Positions 8,393-16,853 of a DNA stretch of 64,000 nt are shown here, piece by piece. The notes under the pieces were generated by a model. It ran no database searches. It had not been told where the DNA came from and saw only the letters and a list, made by a program, of their open reading frames with translations. This stretch comes from Streptomyces rimosus subsp. rimosus. Its GTDB lineage: Bacteria; Actinomycetota; Actinomycetes; Streptomycetales; Streptomycetaceae. Position 1 is the first letter of the stretch, and each line of letters starts with the position of its first letter. The position numbers and the translations under genes are program-made. The stretch is from assembly GCF_000720725.1 (NCBI RefSeq), contig NZ_JOCQ01000023.1, positions 1 to 64,000 on the forward strand, given 5' to 3'.

Positions 8393-8914
8393 TCAGACGC
8401 CCGTACTGCCGTCGATGCGCTCCCGTATGAGGTCGGCCTGGCCGCAGTGGCGGGCGTATTCGGCGGTCATGTGGGTGTAGATCCAGCGCAGGGTGACCGG
8501 CTCGCCCCGGTATGTGCCGGTGTCCTCCAGCGCACGGGAAGCGCAGTTCTTCCGCGCGTGCTCGATCTCGGCCTGCCATATGCGCCGGGCGTCCTCGTAG
8601 GTGGCCGACTCGTCGAGGTCGAAACCGCTGTTGGCGGAGCTGGCATCCGGGTCGGAGCTGAAGAGCGTCGGCGCGTCCTCCTGGACCAGAACCCGGCGGA
8701 ACCAGAACCGCTCGACCGCCGCCAGGTGCCGGACCAGGCCGAGCAGGGTCAGCGACGAGGGCGGCGCGGACGCCTCGCGGAGCTGCGGCTCGGTCAGGCC
8801 GTCGCACTTCAGGGCGAGAGTGGTGCGGTAGAAGTCGAGCCAGCTCTCCAGCGTGGTCCGCTCGTCGGCGTTCATGGGAGGCAAGGTGCGTCCAGGTGTG
8901 CTCATGTCCGTCAT
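8393..8914 (-). CDS. DinB/DUF664-fold protein
   Basis: About 173 residues. It looks like the DUF664 branch of the DinB four-helix superfamily: ERTTLESWLDFYRTTL, then TLLGLVRHLAAVERFWFRRVL with the helix-borne His, and a C-terminal THMTAEYARHCGQADLIRE with further His ligands. Family members bind a divalent metal; several are mycothiol- or bacillithiol-dependent transferases. The actual reaction here is unknown. The start is uncertain: ATG codons at 8914, 8905 and 8875 are all possible and none has a strong ribosome site. Confidence 0.75.
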   Translation of the reverse strand: MTDMSTPGRTLPPMNADERTTLESWLDFYRTTLALKCDGLTEPQLREASAPPSSLTLLGLVRHLAAVERFWFRRVLVQEDAPTLFSSDPDASSANSGFDLDESATYEDARRIWQAEIEHARKNCASRALEDTGTYRGEPVTLRWIYTHMTAEYARHCGQADLIRERIDGSTGV

Positions 8915-9016
8915 CGTGCCACGAGGGTCTGACAACGCGACCGGGCGACGGCCTCGACCGCCGCTACGACCGGGCCCCTCCCCGCTTCGGCCACCCGTCC
9001 CCCTCTCCACTTCGGC

Positions 9017-9412
9017 CTACCCGCCCGCTCCCCCGCCCGTCTCCCCGTCCGGGACACCCGGGCCCCGCACCGCCAGTCGCGCCCCGACCCCCTCCGCGAT
9101 CGCCCGCAGCGCCGCCAGATGCCGCTCGTACACGCCCCGCCCCTCGGCGGTCAGCGAGAGCCAGGTCCGGGGGCGGCGGCCGGCGCGGCCCTTGGCGACG
9201 GCCACCCAGCCCGCCGATTCCAGTGCCGCCACCTGCTTGGAGAGTACGGAGTCGCTCACCTCGACCAGGTCCCGCACCATCGCGAACTCGGCCTTCTCCA
9301 CCGGCGCGAGCGCCGCCACCACGGACAGCCGTACGGGCGAGTTGAGCAGCGGGGCGAGGGCGTGCCGGGGGTGGCCGCCCGGCGGGCCGGCCGCGGTCCG
9401 CTTCGCCGTCAC
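9017..9412 (-). CDS. Winged-helix transcriptional regulator (MarR/PadR-like)
   Basis: 131 residues. The pattern is that of small actinobacterial DNA-binding regulators with a single winged helix: LAPLLNSPVRLSVVAAL, FAMVRDLVEVSDSVLSKQVAAL (recognition helix) and GRRPRTWLSLTAEGR (wing). Its GTG overlaps the TGA of the upstream membrane-protein gene by four bases, so they are coupled. Such regulator/small-membrane-protein pairs are common, the regulator usually controlling its own operon. Confidence 0.85.
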   Translation of the reverse strand: MTAKRTAAGPPGGHPRHALAPLLNSPVRLSVVAALAPVEKAEFAMVRDLVEVSDSVLSKQVAALESAGWVAVAKGRAGRRPRTWLSLTAEGRGVYERHLAALRAIAEGVGARLAVRGPGVPDGETGGGAGG

Positions 9413-9729
9413 GATGACCGCCGCCTTTCGCGCCACGCCCCCACCGCGAGCGGCAGCGCGCACACCGCGGCCGCCACGGCCGCGAACACCCGGCTGCCCA
9501 CGAATGCGGTCCTCCCGAGGATGACCGCGGCGCCGTAGAGAACTGTCCAGGTGCCGATCAGCACGCCGTGCCGGGCACCGAAGCCGCGCCGCACGATGCG
9601 CTGCCGCGCCGCGTACACCGAAAGCGCGGTGACAAGCCCCGCGTTGGTGAGGGCGAAAAGCAGCGCGGCGACAGGCCCGTGCCCCAGCAGAGCGGTCGGC
9701 ACGAGCACCAACTGCGCGGCGGCGTACAC
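9409..9729 (-). CDS. Small integral membrane protein, probably frameshifted at its 5' end
   Basis: As an open frame this is 106 residues starting at a GTG (9729) without a ribosome site. It has three or four hydrophobic helices (LVLVPTALLG, ALLFALTNAGLVTAL, GVLIGTWTVLYGAAVIL, FAAVAAAVCALPLAV) and resembles small actinobacterial membrane proteins paired with a regulator. Just upstream, another frame begins with a GTG at 9803 that overlaps the SpoIIE-gene TGA in the GTGA fashion and encodes a hydrophobic start (GGGMATGVVLSLAQP). It would join this frame if one C were added at the CCC run at 9741-9743. So the gene is either a fresh frameshift mutant or a base error. Function unknown. Confidence 0.6.
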   Translation of the reverse strand: MYAAAQLVLVPTALLGHGPVAALLFALTNAGLVTALSVYAARQRIVRRGFGARHGVLIGTWTVLYGAAVILGRTAFVGSRVFAAVAAAVCALPLAVGAWRERRRSS

Positions 9730-9799
9730 CCACAGGTACCGGGCTGCGCAAGCGAGAGGACAACACCCGTCGCCATCCCGCCACCCAACAGACCGATCC

Positions 9800-12244
9800 T
9801 CACCCCTCCACAGACGCCGGCAACGGCAGTTCCGTCCACACCGTCTTGCCCTCGCGGGTGTGGCGGGCGCCCCAGCGGTCCGTGAGCTGGGCGACCAGGA
9901 GGAGGCCTCGGCCGCCCTCGTCGGTGCTGAGGGCGCGTCTGAGGTGCGGGGCGGTGCTGCTGGGGTCGGAGACCTCGCAGATCAGGGAGCGGTCGCGGAT
10001 GAGTCGCAGGGTGATCGGCGTGCCGCCGTACCGGTAGGCGTTGGTGACCAGTTCGCTCACCACCAGTTCGGCGGTGAACGCCAGCTCCTCCTGGCCCCAT
10101 TCGGTCAGCGTCGCGGACGTCAGTTCGCGCGCCTCGGCCGCGGCGGTCGGTTCCGCGGGCAGTTCCCAGGTGGCGACGCTCTCCGGCGGCAGCGCACGCG
10201 TACGGGCGAGGAGCAGCGCGACATCGTCCTGCGGGTGCTCCGGCAGCAGCGACTCCACCGCCGCTTTGCAGCGGTCCTCCAGGCGGCAGGCGGGCTGCTC
10301 CAGCGCTCCGCGCAGCAACGCCAGGCCCTCGTCGAGGTCCCGTCTGCGCACCTCCAGCAGCCCGTCCGTGTACAGGGCGAGCAGGCTGCCCTCGGCCAGT
10401 TCGAGTTCGGCGGACTCGAACGGCAGGCCGCCCAGCCCGAGCGGCGGCCCGGCCGGCAGGTCGGGGAGGGTCATCCGGCCGTCGGGGCCGACGACGGCGG
10501 GCGGTACGTGGCCCGCGCGGGCCATGGTGCAGCGGCGGGAGACCGGGTCGTACACCGCGTACAGGCAGGTGGCGCCGATGACCTGTGGGCTCTCCGGGCC
10601 GCCGTCGGCCGACTCCTGTTCCTCGGCCAGGCGGTGGACGAGGTCGTCCAGGTGGGAGAGCACTTCGTCGGGCGCGAGGTCGAGGTTGGCCAGCGTGTGC
10701 ACCGCCGTGCGCAGCCGTCCCATGGTGGCCGCGGCGTGCAGCCCGTGGCCGACGACGTCGCCGACGACGAGGGCGACGCGGGCGCTGGAGACCGGGATGA
10801 CGTCGAACCAGTCGCCCCCGACGCCCGCGGCGGGGTCGGCGGGCAGGTAGCGGTGGGCGACCTCGACGGCGAGCTGTTCGGGCAGTTCGCGCGGCAGCAG
10901 GCTGCGCTGGAGGGTCAGCGCGCCGTAGTGCTCCTGGGTGTAGCGGCGGGCGTTGTCGATGCAGATGGCGGCGCGGGAGACGAACTCCTGGGCCAGGACG
11001 AGGTCGTCCTGCTCGAACGGCTCGGAGCGCTCCGCCCGCCACAGGCTCACCAGGCCGAGCACCAGGCCGCGGGCGGCCAGCGGCACGACGATCAGGGAGT
11101 GGGCGCCCAGGCGCAGGGCCTGTTGCGAGCGCTCCGGGTCCTGGATGTACCAGCCGGTCTTCTGCGCCAGGTCCGGTTCGAGGATCGGCTGCTGTTCGGC
11201 GAGGCACTGCGCCTGCGGCGTCCCCGGGGCGTAGCGGAACACCTCGCCGACCGGGTACATGACGTCCAGGCCCTCCGCCACGACGGCTCGTACGGCCGTA
11301 CGGTGCACGGGCACGTACGTCCCCCGGGTGGGATCCTGGCCGCGGGTGACCGGCTCCAGCAGGTCCACGGAGACCGCGTCGGCGAGGTCGGGCACCGCGA
11401 CCTCGGCCAGTTCCCGGGCGGTCTGCCCCACGTCCAGCGTGGTGCCGATGCGGGCGCTGGCCCGGTTGAGGACGGCGAGCCGGTGCTGGGCCCGGTGCCG
11501 GTCGGTGACGTCTTCCACCATTTGGGTGACGCCGAGCACCTCCCCGGAGGAGGAGTCCCGCATCCGGAACGCGGACACGGACACCACCCGTTCCCGGCCG
11601 GGGTCGATGCGCAGCCGGCACGACTGCTCGGTGAAGATCAGCGGCCGTCCGGTCTCCAGCACCCTGCGCAGCCGCTCCTCGATGGTGGCCACGTCCGGGC
11701 CGATGAGGAAGTCCTCCATGCGCAGGCCCCGGTGCGCCGGGGCCGGGCGCCGGCTGATGCTCGCGATGGCCCGGTTGATACGGAGGATGCTCAGGTCGGG
11801 GGCGTGGACGGACAGGCCGATGGGAGAGTTCCGGAACAGGCCTTCCAGGACGGAACGGTCGATCTCCCACTGGGCGACCTCGGCCGCGGGCGCGGCGACG
11901 ACGAACCACTCGTACGCGTCGTCGCCCCGGACGACGGACCTGGCCCGGAAGCCCAGCTCGACCCGCCGGCCGTCGCGGTGCAGCACCGGCAGGACGCCGG
12001 ACCAGCCCCCGTCGCGCCGGGCCGCGGCGACGGCCTCCGCGGCCGCGGTCCGGTCGTCGTCGTGGATCAGGAAGGTGTCCGCGCGCCGTCCCAGCACGTC
12101 CCGCGGCCGGTAACCGAGCAGGTCCTCTGCGCATCCGCTCCAGCCCGCGACCGTGCCCCGCTCGTCGAGCACCGCCGATGCCGCCCGGCGCAGCGCGAAC
12201 GGGTCCTCCGGGCATTCGGCGGACTCCGGCACCGGTGCGTCCAT
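9800..12244 (-). CDS. PAS-GAF-SpoIIE phosphatase with RsbW-like ATPase domain
   Basis: 814 residues. In order: two PAS-like segments (about 10-240), a GAF domain (about 260-420; HRLAVLNRASARIGTTLDVGQTA to the acidic FEQDDLVLAQEF), a PP2C/SpoIIE phosphatase domain (about 440-650; LQRSLLP, GGDWFDVIPV, VGDVVGHG, LYTDGLLE), and a C-terminal histidine-kinase-like ATPase (VSELVTNAYRYGG, GGRGLLLV). Streptomyces has dozens of such proteins acting in partner-switching control of anti-sigma factors. The PAS/GAF parts would sense a ligand or redox signal. The ATG at 12244 has AAGGGG upstream. The membrane protein and regulator that follow appear coupled to it. Confidence 0.92.
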   Translation of the reverse strand: MDAPVPESAECPEDPFALRRAASAVLDERGTVAGWSGCAEDLLGYRPRDVLGRRADTFLIHDDDRTAAAEAVAAARRDGGWSGVLPVLHRDGRRVELGFRARSVVRGDDAYEWFVVAAPAAEVAQWEIDRSVLEGLFRNSPIGLSVHAPDLSILRINRAIASISRRPAPAHRGLRMEDFLIGPDVATIEERLRRVLETGRPLIFTEQSCRLRIDPGRERVVSVSAFRMRDSSSGEVLGVTQMVEDVTDRHRAQHRLAVLNRASARIGTTLDVGQTARELAEVAVPDLADAVSVDLLEPVTRGQDPTRGTYVPVHRTAVRAVVAEGLDVMYPVGEVFRYAPGTPQAQCLAEQQPILEPDLAQKTGWYIQDPERSQQALRLGAHSLIVVPLAARGLVLGLVSLWRAERSEPFEQDDLVLAQEFVSRAAICIDNARRYTQEHYGALTLQRSLLPRELPEQLAVEVAHRYLPADPAAGVGGDWFDVIPVSSARVALVVGDVVGHGLHAAATMGRLRTAVHTLANLDLAPDEVLSHLDDLVHRLAEEQESADGGPESPQVIGATCLYAVYDPVSRRCTMARAGHVPPAVVGPDGRMTLPDLPAGPPLGLGGLPFESAELELAEGSLLALYTDGLLEVRRRDLDEGLALLRGALEQPACRLEDRCKAAVESLLPEHPQDDVALLLARTRALPPESVATWELPAEPTAAAEARELTSATLTEWGQEELAFTAELVVSELVTNAYRYGGTPITLRLIRDRSLICEVSDPSSTAPHLRRALSTDEGGRGLLLVAQLTDRWGARHTREGKTVWTELPLPASVEG

Positions 12245-12768
12245 CGCTTCGCCCCTTCGACTCGCCGACCGTGCCCCGACCGCCGTCCTACGGCGACTCC
12301 CGAGGACGACCCGAAGCTCCTGATGCGCGCAGCTCTGCCCAGTATCGTTTCGCCTCGCCCGCACCGCGCCCCGGGCCGAGGGGCGGGAGGCCGGGCACTC
12401 GGCCGATCGGGGGTGCCGGGAGGGGCACGGGGCGCGGCACTCGGACCGAGGTGCTACGGGGTTACGGGTGCTACGGGGTACGGGGCTACGGCTGCTACGC
12501 GGGCTCCCGGTGGCGGTCGCCCACGCCCGGCTCGCCCATGCCCGGCTCACCCCGGCTGTCACCGGCTCAGCGCCTCCGAGCGCAGTGCCGCGCCGTTCGG
12601 CGCGCCGTATCGCGAGGCTCCGCAACGCGACTCGTGAGTCAACTGGCGTGGGGACAGCCCCAGTCGGGCCCCTACGGCTGCCCGGATGGTGTACCGGCCC
12701 GCGCGCCAGCAGGCTGGGCCCCGCTGCCACAGCCGCGTACACGAGAAGTACACGAGAAGAGGTCCGTC
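12245..12768. other. Intergenic region with short imperfect repeats
   Basis: 524 bases between divergent genes. Around 12450-12500 the plus strand carries several copies of GCTACGGG-like units, and 12520-12550 has repeated CCCGGCTC. No intact gene is supported. It should hold the promoters of both the phosphatase and the serine hydrolase, but no clear -35/-10 pair stands out. Confidence 0.5.
12738..12759 (+). repeat. Tandem 11-bp repeat before the serine hydrolase start
   Basis: TACACGAGAAG at 12738-12748 is repeated directly at 12749-12759. The second copy runs into the AGAAGAGG ribosome site of the gene at 12769. A closely related string is part of a 24-bp duplication at 20067-20114. Confidence 0.8.
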
Positions 12769-13920
12769 ATGCCGAAGCGCTCTCGCCGCCGTCCGATATC
12801 GGCGGCCGCCATGCTGGCCGCCGCCCTGGCCCTTGCAGGCACACTGCCCGCGTCCGCCGTGCAGACCCGGGCCGCTCCCGGGCCGGTGCAGCGCGGGCTG
12901 GACCGGCTGGTGCACGAGGACGGCTACCCCGCCGCGATGGCCGCCGCCACCGGCCGCGACGGGCGCACCCGTAATGCCGTCGCAGGCGTCGCGGACCTGC
13001 GGACCGGGGCGAAGGCACCGGTCGACGGGCGGGTGCGGGGCGGGAGCGTCACCAAGTCCTTCACCGCCACCGTCGTCCTGCAACTCGTCGGCGAGGGCAG
13101 GATCTCGCTGGACGCCCCGGTCGAGACCTACCTGCCGGGGCTGCTGCGCGGTGACGGCATCGACGGCCGCCGCATCACGGTGCGCCAACTGCTCCAGCAC
13201 ACCAGCGGGCTGCCCGACTACACCAGGTACATGGACGACCTGGTCAGCAACCGTCACCGCTACTACGACGCCCGCTCGCTGCTCGACCTCGCGCTCCGGC
13301 ACAAGGCGGCGTTCCCGCCCGGCACGGACTGGCGGTACTGCAACACCGACTACGTGGTGGCCGGGCTGCTCATCGAGCGGGTCACCGGCCGCCCGGTGGG
13401 CGAGGAGATCACCCGCCGGGTGATCGACCGCGTCGGGCTGCGGCGCACCTACCTCCCGGCCGTGGGCGAGCAGGGCATCCGGGGCGCCCACCCGCACGGC
13501 TACGTCGCGTCGAAGCCCGGCGCGCCGCTGCTGGACATCACCGAGATGGACCCGTCCGCGGCCTGGGCGGCCGGGGCCCTGATCACCACCCCGAGCGACC
13601 TGAACCGCTTCTTCGGCGCCCTGCTCGGCGGCAGGCTGCTGAAGCCCGCGCAGCTCGCCCAGATGCGCACGACCGTGGCCATCCCGGCCGACGCCGGGTA
13701 CCCAAGGGGCACCCGGTTCGGGCTGGGTCTGATCAGCCAGCCGCTGAGCTGCGGCGGCCTGGCGTGGGGCCACGACGGCGATTTCCTCGGCTACGCGGTC
13801 TACTCGGCCGCGGCCGGCGACGGCCGCGCCGCCTCCATCGCCGTCAGCGCGGATCCGGGGCCCGCCGAGCACGGCCGCCGGCACGGCTGGCAGCTGCTGG
13901 ACACCGCCCTCTGCAGGTGA
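12769..13920 (+). CDS. Secreted class C beta-lactamase-like serine hydrolase
   Basis: 383 residues with an N-terminal Sec-type signal peptide (Arg-rich start, hydrophobic AAAMLAAALALAGTLP, cleavage near ASA-VQ). The three penicillin-binding motifs are present: SVTK with Ser93/Lys96, YCN at 190-192 and HDG at 335-337 in place of KTG. HxG is typical of the DD-carboxypeptidase/esterase branch (R61-like, EstB-like). It probably acts outside the cell on D-Ala-D-Ala peptides or esters. The ATG at 12769 is fixed by the signal peptide and AAGAGG; an upstream in-frame extension is not coding-like. Confidence 0.9.
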   Translation: MPKRSRRRPISAAAMLAAALALAGTLPASAVQTRAAPGPVQRGLDRLVHEDGYPAAMAAATGRDGRTRNAVAGVADLRTGAKAPVDGRVRGGSVTKSFTATVVLQLVGEGRISLDAPVETYLPGLLRGDGIDGRRITVRQLLQHTSGLPDYTRYMDDLVSNRHRYYDARSLLDLALRHKAAFPPGTDWRYCNTDYVVAGLLIERVTGRPVGEEITRRVIDRVGLRRTYLPAVGEQGIRGAHPHGYVASKPGAPLLDITEMDPSAAWAAGALITTPSDLNRFFGALLGGRLLKPAQLAQMRTTVAIPADAGYPRGTRFGLGLISQPLSCGGLAWGHDGDFLGYAVYSAAAGDGRAASIAVSADPGPAEHGRRHGWQLLDTALCR

Positions 13921-13993
13921 CGACGCAGGTGACGGCCCGGCCCGCCCGCCGTCAGCCTCCCGTACCTCAGCTCCCGTACCTAACCCCAGTACA

Positions 13994-16600
13994 TCAGCCC
14001 CCGTACAACCGCAGCACGGTCACCGAGTACGCCGGGAACGTATACGTGAACCGCGTCCCGAGCCCGTTCACCGGCACCGACCGGGGCACCACCGCCGTCG
14101 GATCGCTGAGCGTGTTGGTCGCTTCCGGGCCGGGTCCCGACAGGATCTCGGCCCGGCCGGCCGGGCCGATGGTCCGGACGCCGTCGATGCGTACGGGCGT
14201 GGTGCGCGGTGCGCCTCCGGTGTTGACGACGGCGAGGTAGAGCCGTCCGGTCCGGTGGTCGCGGGTGGTGACGGTGCTCAGGCCGGGCAGGGCGCGTGCC
14301 CCGGTGGGCAGCACGGTGTCGCCCCGGTGGGTGCGCAGCAGTTGCTGTGCGTAGGAGCTGGGTGAGTGGTAGCTGGTCAGGCCGTCGTACGCGATGAGGT
14401 TGGTGGCCCAGGTGTTGTCGCGGACGTGGCTGAACAGGGGCGCGTAGCACTCCATCACCACGTGGTCGCTGTTGCGGACGATGCCGGTGAGCCAGGCGGC
14501 GTCGCCGAGCGCGGCCCGCAGGTTGGGGGTCGGGCGGCCTTCCTGGGCCGCCCATTCGCCCACGAAGACCTTGGGGGTGGCGCGGTCGCGCCGGTCGTAG
14601 AGGTGGGACCCGGCCGCGAAGGCGGCGGGTGAGCGGTAGTAGTGCTCGTCGATGAGGTCGTAGGGGCGGCTGCGGACGGGGGTGGTCGCGATGAGCTTCA
14701 GGTGCGGGTACGCACGGGTGAGCGCGTCGTGGAAGGCCGCGTAGCGCTCCTCGTAGGAGCCGGAGGTGTCGAACCAGTCCTCGTTGCCGATCTCCACGTA
14801 CCGGAGCGGGTGCGGCGCGGGGTGGCCGTCGGCGGCGCGCCGGGCGCCCCAGGGGGAGGTGGCGGGCCCGGTGATGTACTCGACCTGGTCCAGCGCGTCC
14901 TGGACGAAGGGCCGCAGGGCCTCGCCGGTGACGTGCTCGCCCTTGAGCGAATAGCCCGCGTACACGCACAGCACCGGCTCGCAGTCCAGGTCCTCGGCCA
15001 TCTGGAGGTATTCGGGCAGGCCGAGGCCATCGGTGGACCAGTAGCCCCAGGCGGAGTTGCGGTGGCCGGGGCGCCGTTCGACGGGGCCGATGGTCTGCTT
15101 CCAGTCGAAGCGGTCGGCGATCACGTTCCCTTCGAGGTAGTTGCCGCCGGGGAAGCGCAGGAAGGCGGGGCGCAGCGCGGCCAGTGCGGCCATCAGGTCG
15201 GGGCGCAGGCCGTTGGGGCGGTCGCGGTGGGTGGGCGGGAAGAGGGAGACCTGGGAGAGCCACAGGGTGCCCGTGGTGCCGGTGGTGCCCGCGGTGGTCA
15301 GTGTCAGGCGCGCGTCGGTGGTGCGCGGCGCGGTGGGCGGGGTGCGCAGGGTCAGGTCGTAGCGGCGCCAGTCGCGGCCGGGGGCCGGTGCGGCGGCCCG
15401 CGCGTGCACGGTGCCGTCGGTGCCGGTGAGGGCGAGGGTGAGCGGCCCGGTGCGGCCGTCGGCCTTGGCGTAGTAGGAGGCGCGGTAGGTGGTGGCGGGG
15501 CGTACGGGGATGCCCCAGTAGCCGTCGTTGGCCGTGCCGGAGCCGGGGCCGCGCACGGTGATCCGCAAAGAGCGGGTGAGCGCTTCGTTGAGGGGTGCGG
15601 TGGGATCCAGGGCGATCGTGGCGCCGCCGAGGGCGCTCCAGTGCAGCGGGGTGCGCGGGTCGGCCATGAAGCTGCGGTTGTTGACGAGTTCGGCGTACAG
15701 GCCGCCTTCGCCGCTGTGGTTGATGTCCTCGAAGAAGATGCCGCCGAGCCGGGGCGGGACGGTGGGGCCGGGGCGGCGGGCGTCGATGGTGAGCAGCGGC
15801 GTGGTGTCCCGCTCCGGCACGCCGGCCAGCCGGGCGATCTGCGCGCCGCTCAGGGCGGTGTCGTAGCAGCGTACGTCGTCGATGCCGCCCTGGAAGTGGT
15901 CCGCCTCGGCGCCGCCGAACAGCCCGCGTCCGACGGTGGTGGCGCCGGTGGCCCGCCAGCCTCCCGGGGCGGGCACCTCGCCTTCCAGTACGCCGTCGAC
16001 GTACAGCCGTAAGACGCCCGCCGCCGCGTCGGCGACGCCTGCGAGGTGGTACCAGCGTCCGGCCTCCGGGGCGAAGCCCGCGCCGGCGATCACGGCGGCG
16101 CCGTTGGCGTCGGCCGCGTCCCTGGGCAACCGCGTGAAGGCGAACGCCCGGGTGTCGTCGCGCAGTTGGAGGTAGCAGGCGCTGACGGCGGCGCCGTCGA
16201 GGGCGACGGCGGTACGGAAGCCGTCGGTGGCCGTGAGGCGGACCCGGGCGGTGAGGGTGAAGCCGTGCTCGGTGTCGACGGCGGGACCGGTGGCGGTGGC
16301 GCAGGCGCGCCCGGCCAGGGCGAGGCCGTGGCCGGTGTGGCCGTCGCCCCAGGCGGCTCCGCCGCGCAGGGTGAGGGTGCGGCCGTGGCCCGAGCTGTCG
16401 GCGGCGGTGCTGCCGCGGCCTTCCTCGAAGGCCCAGTGGGCGACGGGGGCGGGCAGCGCGGGGCCCGGTGCCGCCGCGGCGGGCGGTGCCGCGCCGGTGC
16501 GCAGCGCCTCGGTCAGGGCCGTCGCACCCAGCGCCGCGATCACGGTTCTTCGTCCGGGCCCGCCCGGGACCGCTCCCGGGCGCTGGTCGTCGCTCGCCAT
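13994..16600 (-). CDS. Secreted GH51 alpha-L-arabinofuranosidase with LamG domain
   Basis: 868 residues. A twin-arginine-type leader (GRRTVIAALGATA) suggests Tat export. Then come a LamG/concanavalin-like domain (about 50-270; WAFEEGRGSTAADSSG, FQGGIDDVRCYDTAL), a GH51 N-terminal region (IFFEDINHSGEGGLYAEL), a beta-sandwich insert, and the catalytic barrel (FLRFPGGNYLEG). The acid/base is Glu607 in EIGNEDW and the nucleophile Glu682 in VGEWA. A C-terminal sandwich ends the protein. It should release L-arabinofuranosyl residues from plant polysaccharide. The ATG at 16600 has GGAGGGG upstream. It is divergent from the sugar-acid dehydratase gene, and both promoters carry a shared ATATCGAAC element, implying co-regulation. 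Confidence 0.9.
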   Translation of the reverse strand: MASDDQRPGAVPGGPGRRTVIAALGATALTEALRTGAAPPAAAAPGPALPAPVAHWAFEEGRGSTAADSSGHGRTLTLRGGAAWGDGHTGHGLALAGRACATATGPAVDTEHGFTLTARVRLTATDGFRTAVALDGAAVSACYLQLRDDTRAFAFTRLPRDAADANGAAVIAGAGFAPEAGRWYHLAGVADAAAGVLRLYVDGVLEGEVPAPGGWRATGATTVGRGLFGGAEADHFQGGIDDVRCYDTALSGAQIARLAGVPERDTTPLLTIDARRPGPTVPPRLGGIFFEDINHSGEGGLYAELVNNRSFMADPRTPLHWSALGGATIALDPTAPLNEALTRSLRITVRGPGSGTANDGYWGIPVRPATTYRASYYAKADGRTGPLTLALTGTDGTVHARAAAPAPGRDWRRYDLTLRTPPTAPRTTDARLTLTTAGTTGTTGTLWLSQVSLFPPTHRDRPNGLRPDLMAALAALRPAFLRFPGGNYLEGNVIADRFDWKQTIGPVERRPGHRNSAWGYWSTDGLGLPEYLQMAEDLDCEPVLCVYAGYSLKGEHVTGEALRPFVQDALDQVEYITGPATSPWGARRAADGHPAPHPLRYVEIGNEDWFDTSGSYEERYAAFHDALTRAYPHLKLIATTPVRSRPYDLIDEHYYRSPAAFAAGSHLYDRRDRATPKVFVGEWAAQEGRPTPNLRAALGDAAWLTGIVRNSDHVVMECYAPLFSHVRDNTWATNLIAYDGLTSYHSPSSYAQQLLRTHRGDTVLPTGARALPGLSTVTTRDHRTGRLYLAVVNTGGAPRTTPVRIDGVRTIGPAGRAEILSGPGPEATNTLSDPTAVVPRSVPVNGLGTRFTYTFPAYSVTVLRLYGG

Positions 16601-16630
16601 GAGGTACCCCTCCACTCGCTTGTGTACGGG

Positions 16631-16657
16631 ATATCGAACGCCGTGCGGAATATCGCC
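16631..16657. promoter_or_regulatory. Candidate IclR-type operator in the GH51 leader
   Basis: ATATCGAAC at 16631-16639 and a related GGAATATCGCC at 16647-16657 lie 31-57 bases before the GH51 start. The first is identical to the element before the dehydratase gene. Assignment to the IclR protein at 26354 is inference. Confidence 0.4.
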
Positions 16658-16766
16658 ACCCGGCTTGCGAGGGAGGATGCGCCCCGCACGCCGCCACGTC
16701 AACACCCGTCACACACACCGCGCGTGAACCGCTCCGGCCGAACGGCCGCAGCCCGCCGCGCCCCCA

Positions 16767-16796
16767 TTGACACCGTCCGGCAGCGCTCACTACGGT
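16767..16796 (+). promoter_or_regulatory. Probable promoter of the sugar catabolic operon
   Basis: A perfect TTGACA (16767-16772) and TACGGT (16791-16796) separated by 18 bases, 58 bases before the dehydratase GTG. The predicted transcription start near 16803 puts the ATATCGAAC element just downstream, a position suited to a repressor. Confidence 0.5.
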
Positions 16797-16824
16797 CACG
16801 CCACCATTTCGGACGCGTGACGAA

Positions 16825-16833
16825 ATATCGAAC
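16825..16833. promoter_or_regulatory. ATATCGAAC element before the sugar-acid dehydratase gene
   Basis: The same 9-base string as at 16631-16639, here between the predicted promoter and the ribosome site. A variant (GATATCCCGAAC) is at 19086-19097 before another gene of the set. Confidence 0.4.
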
Positions 16834-16853
16834 ACGATGGAGGGTCAGCTCCC

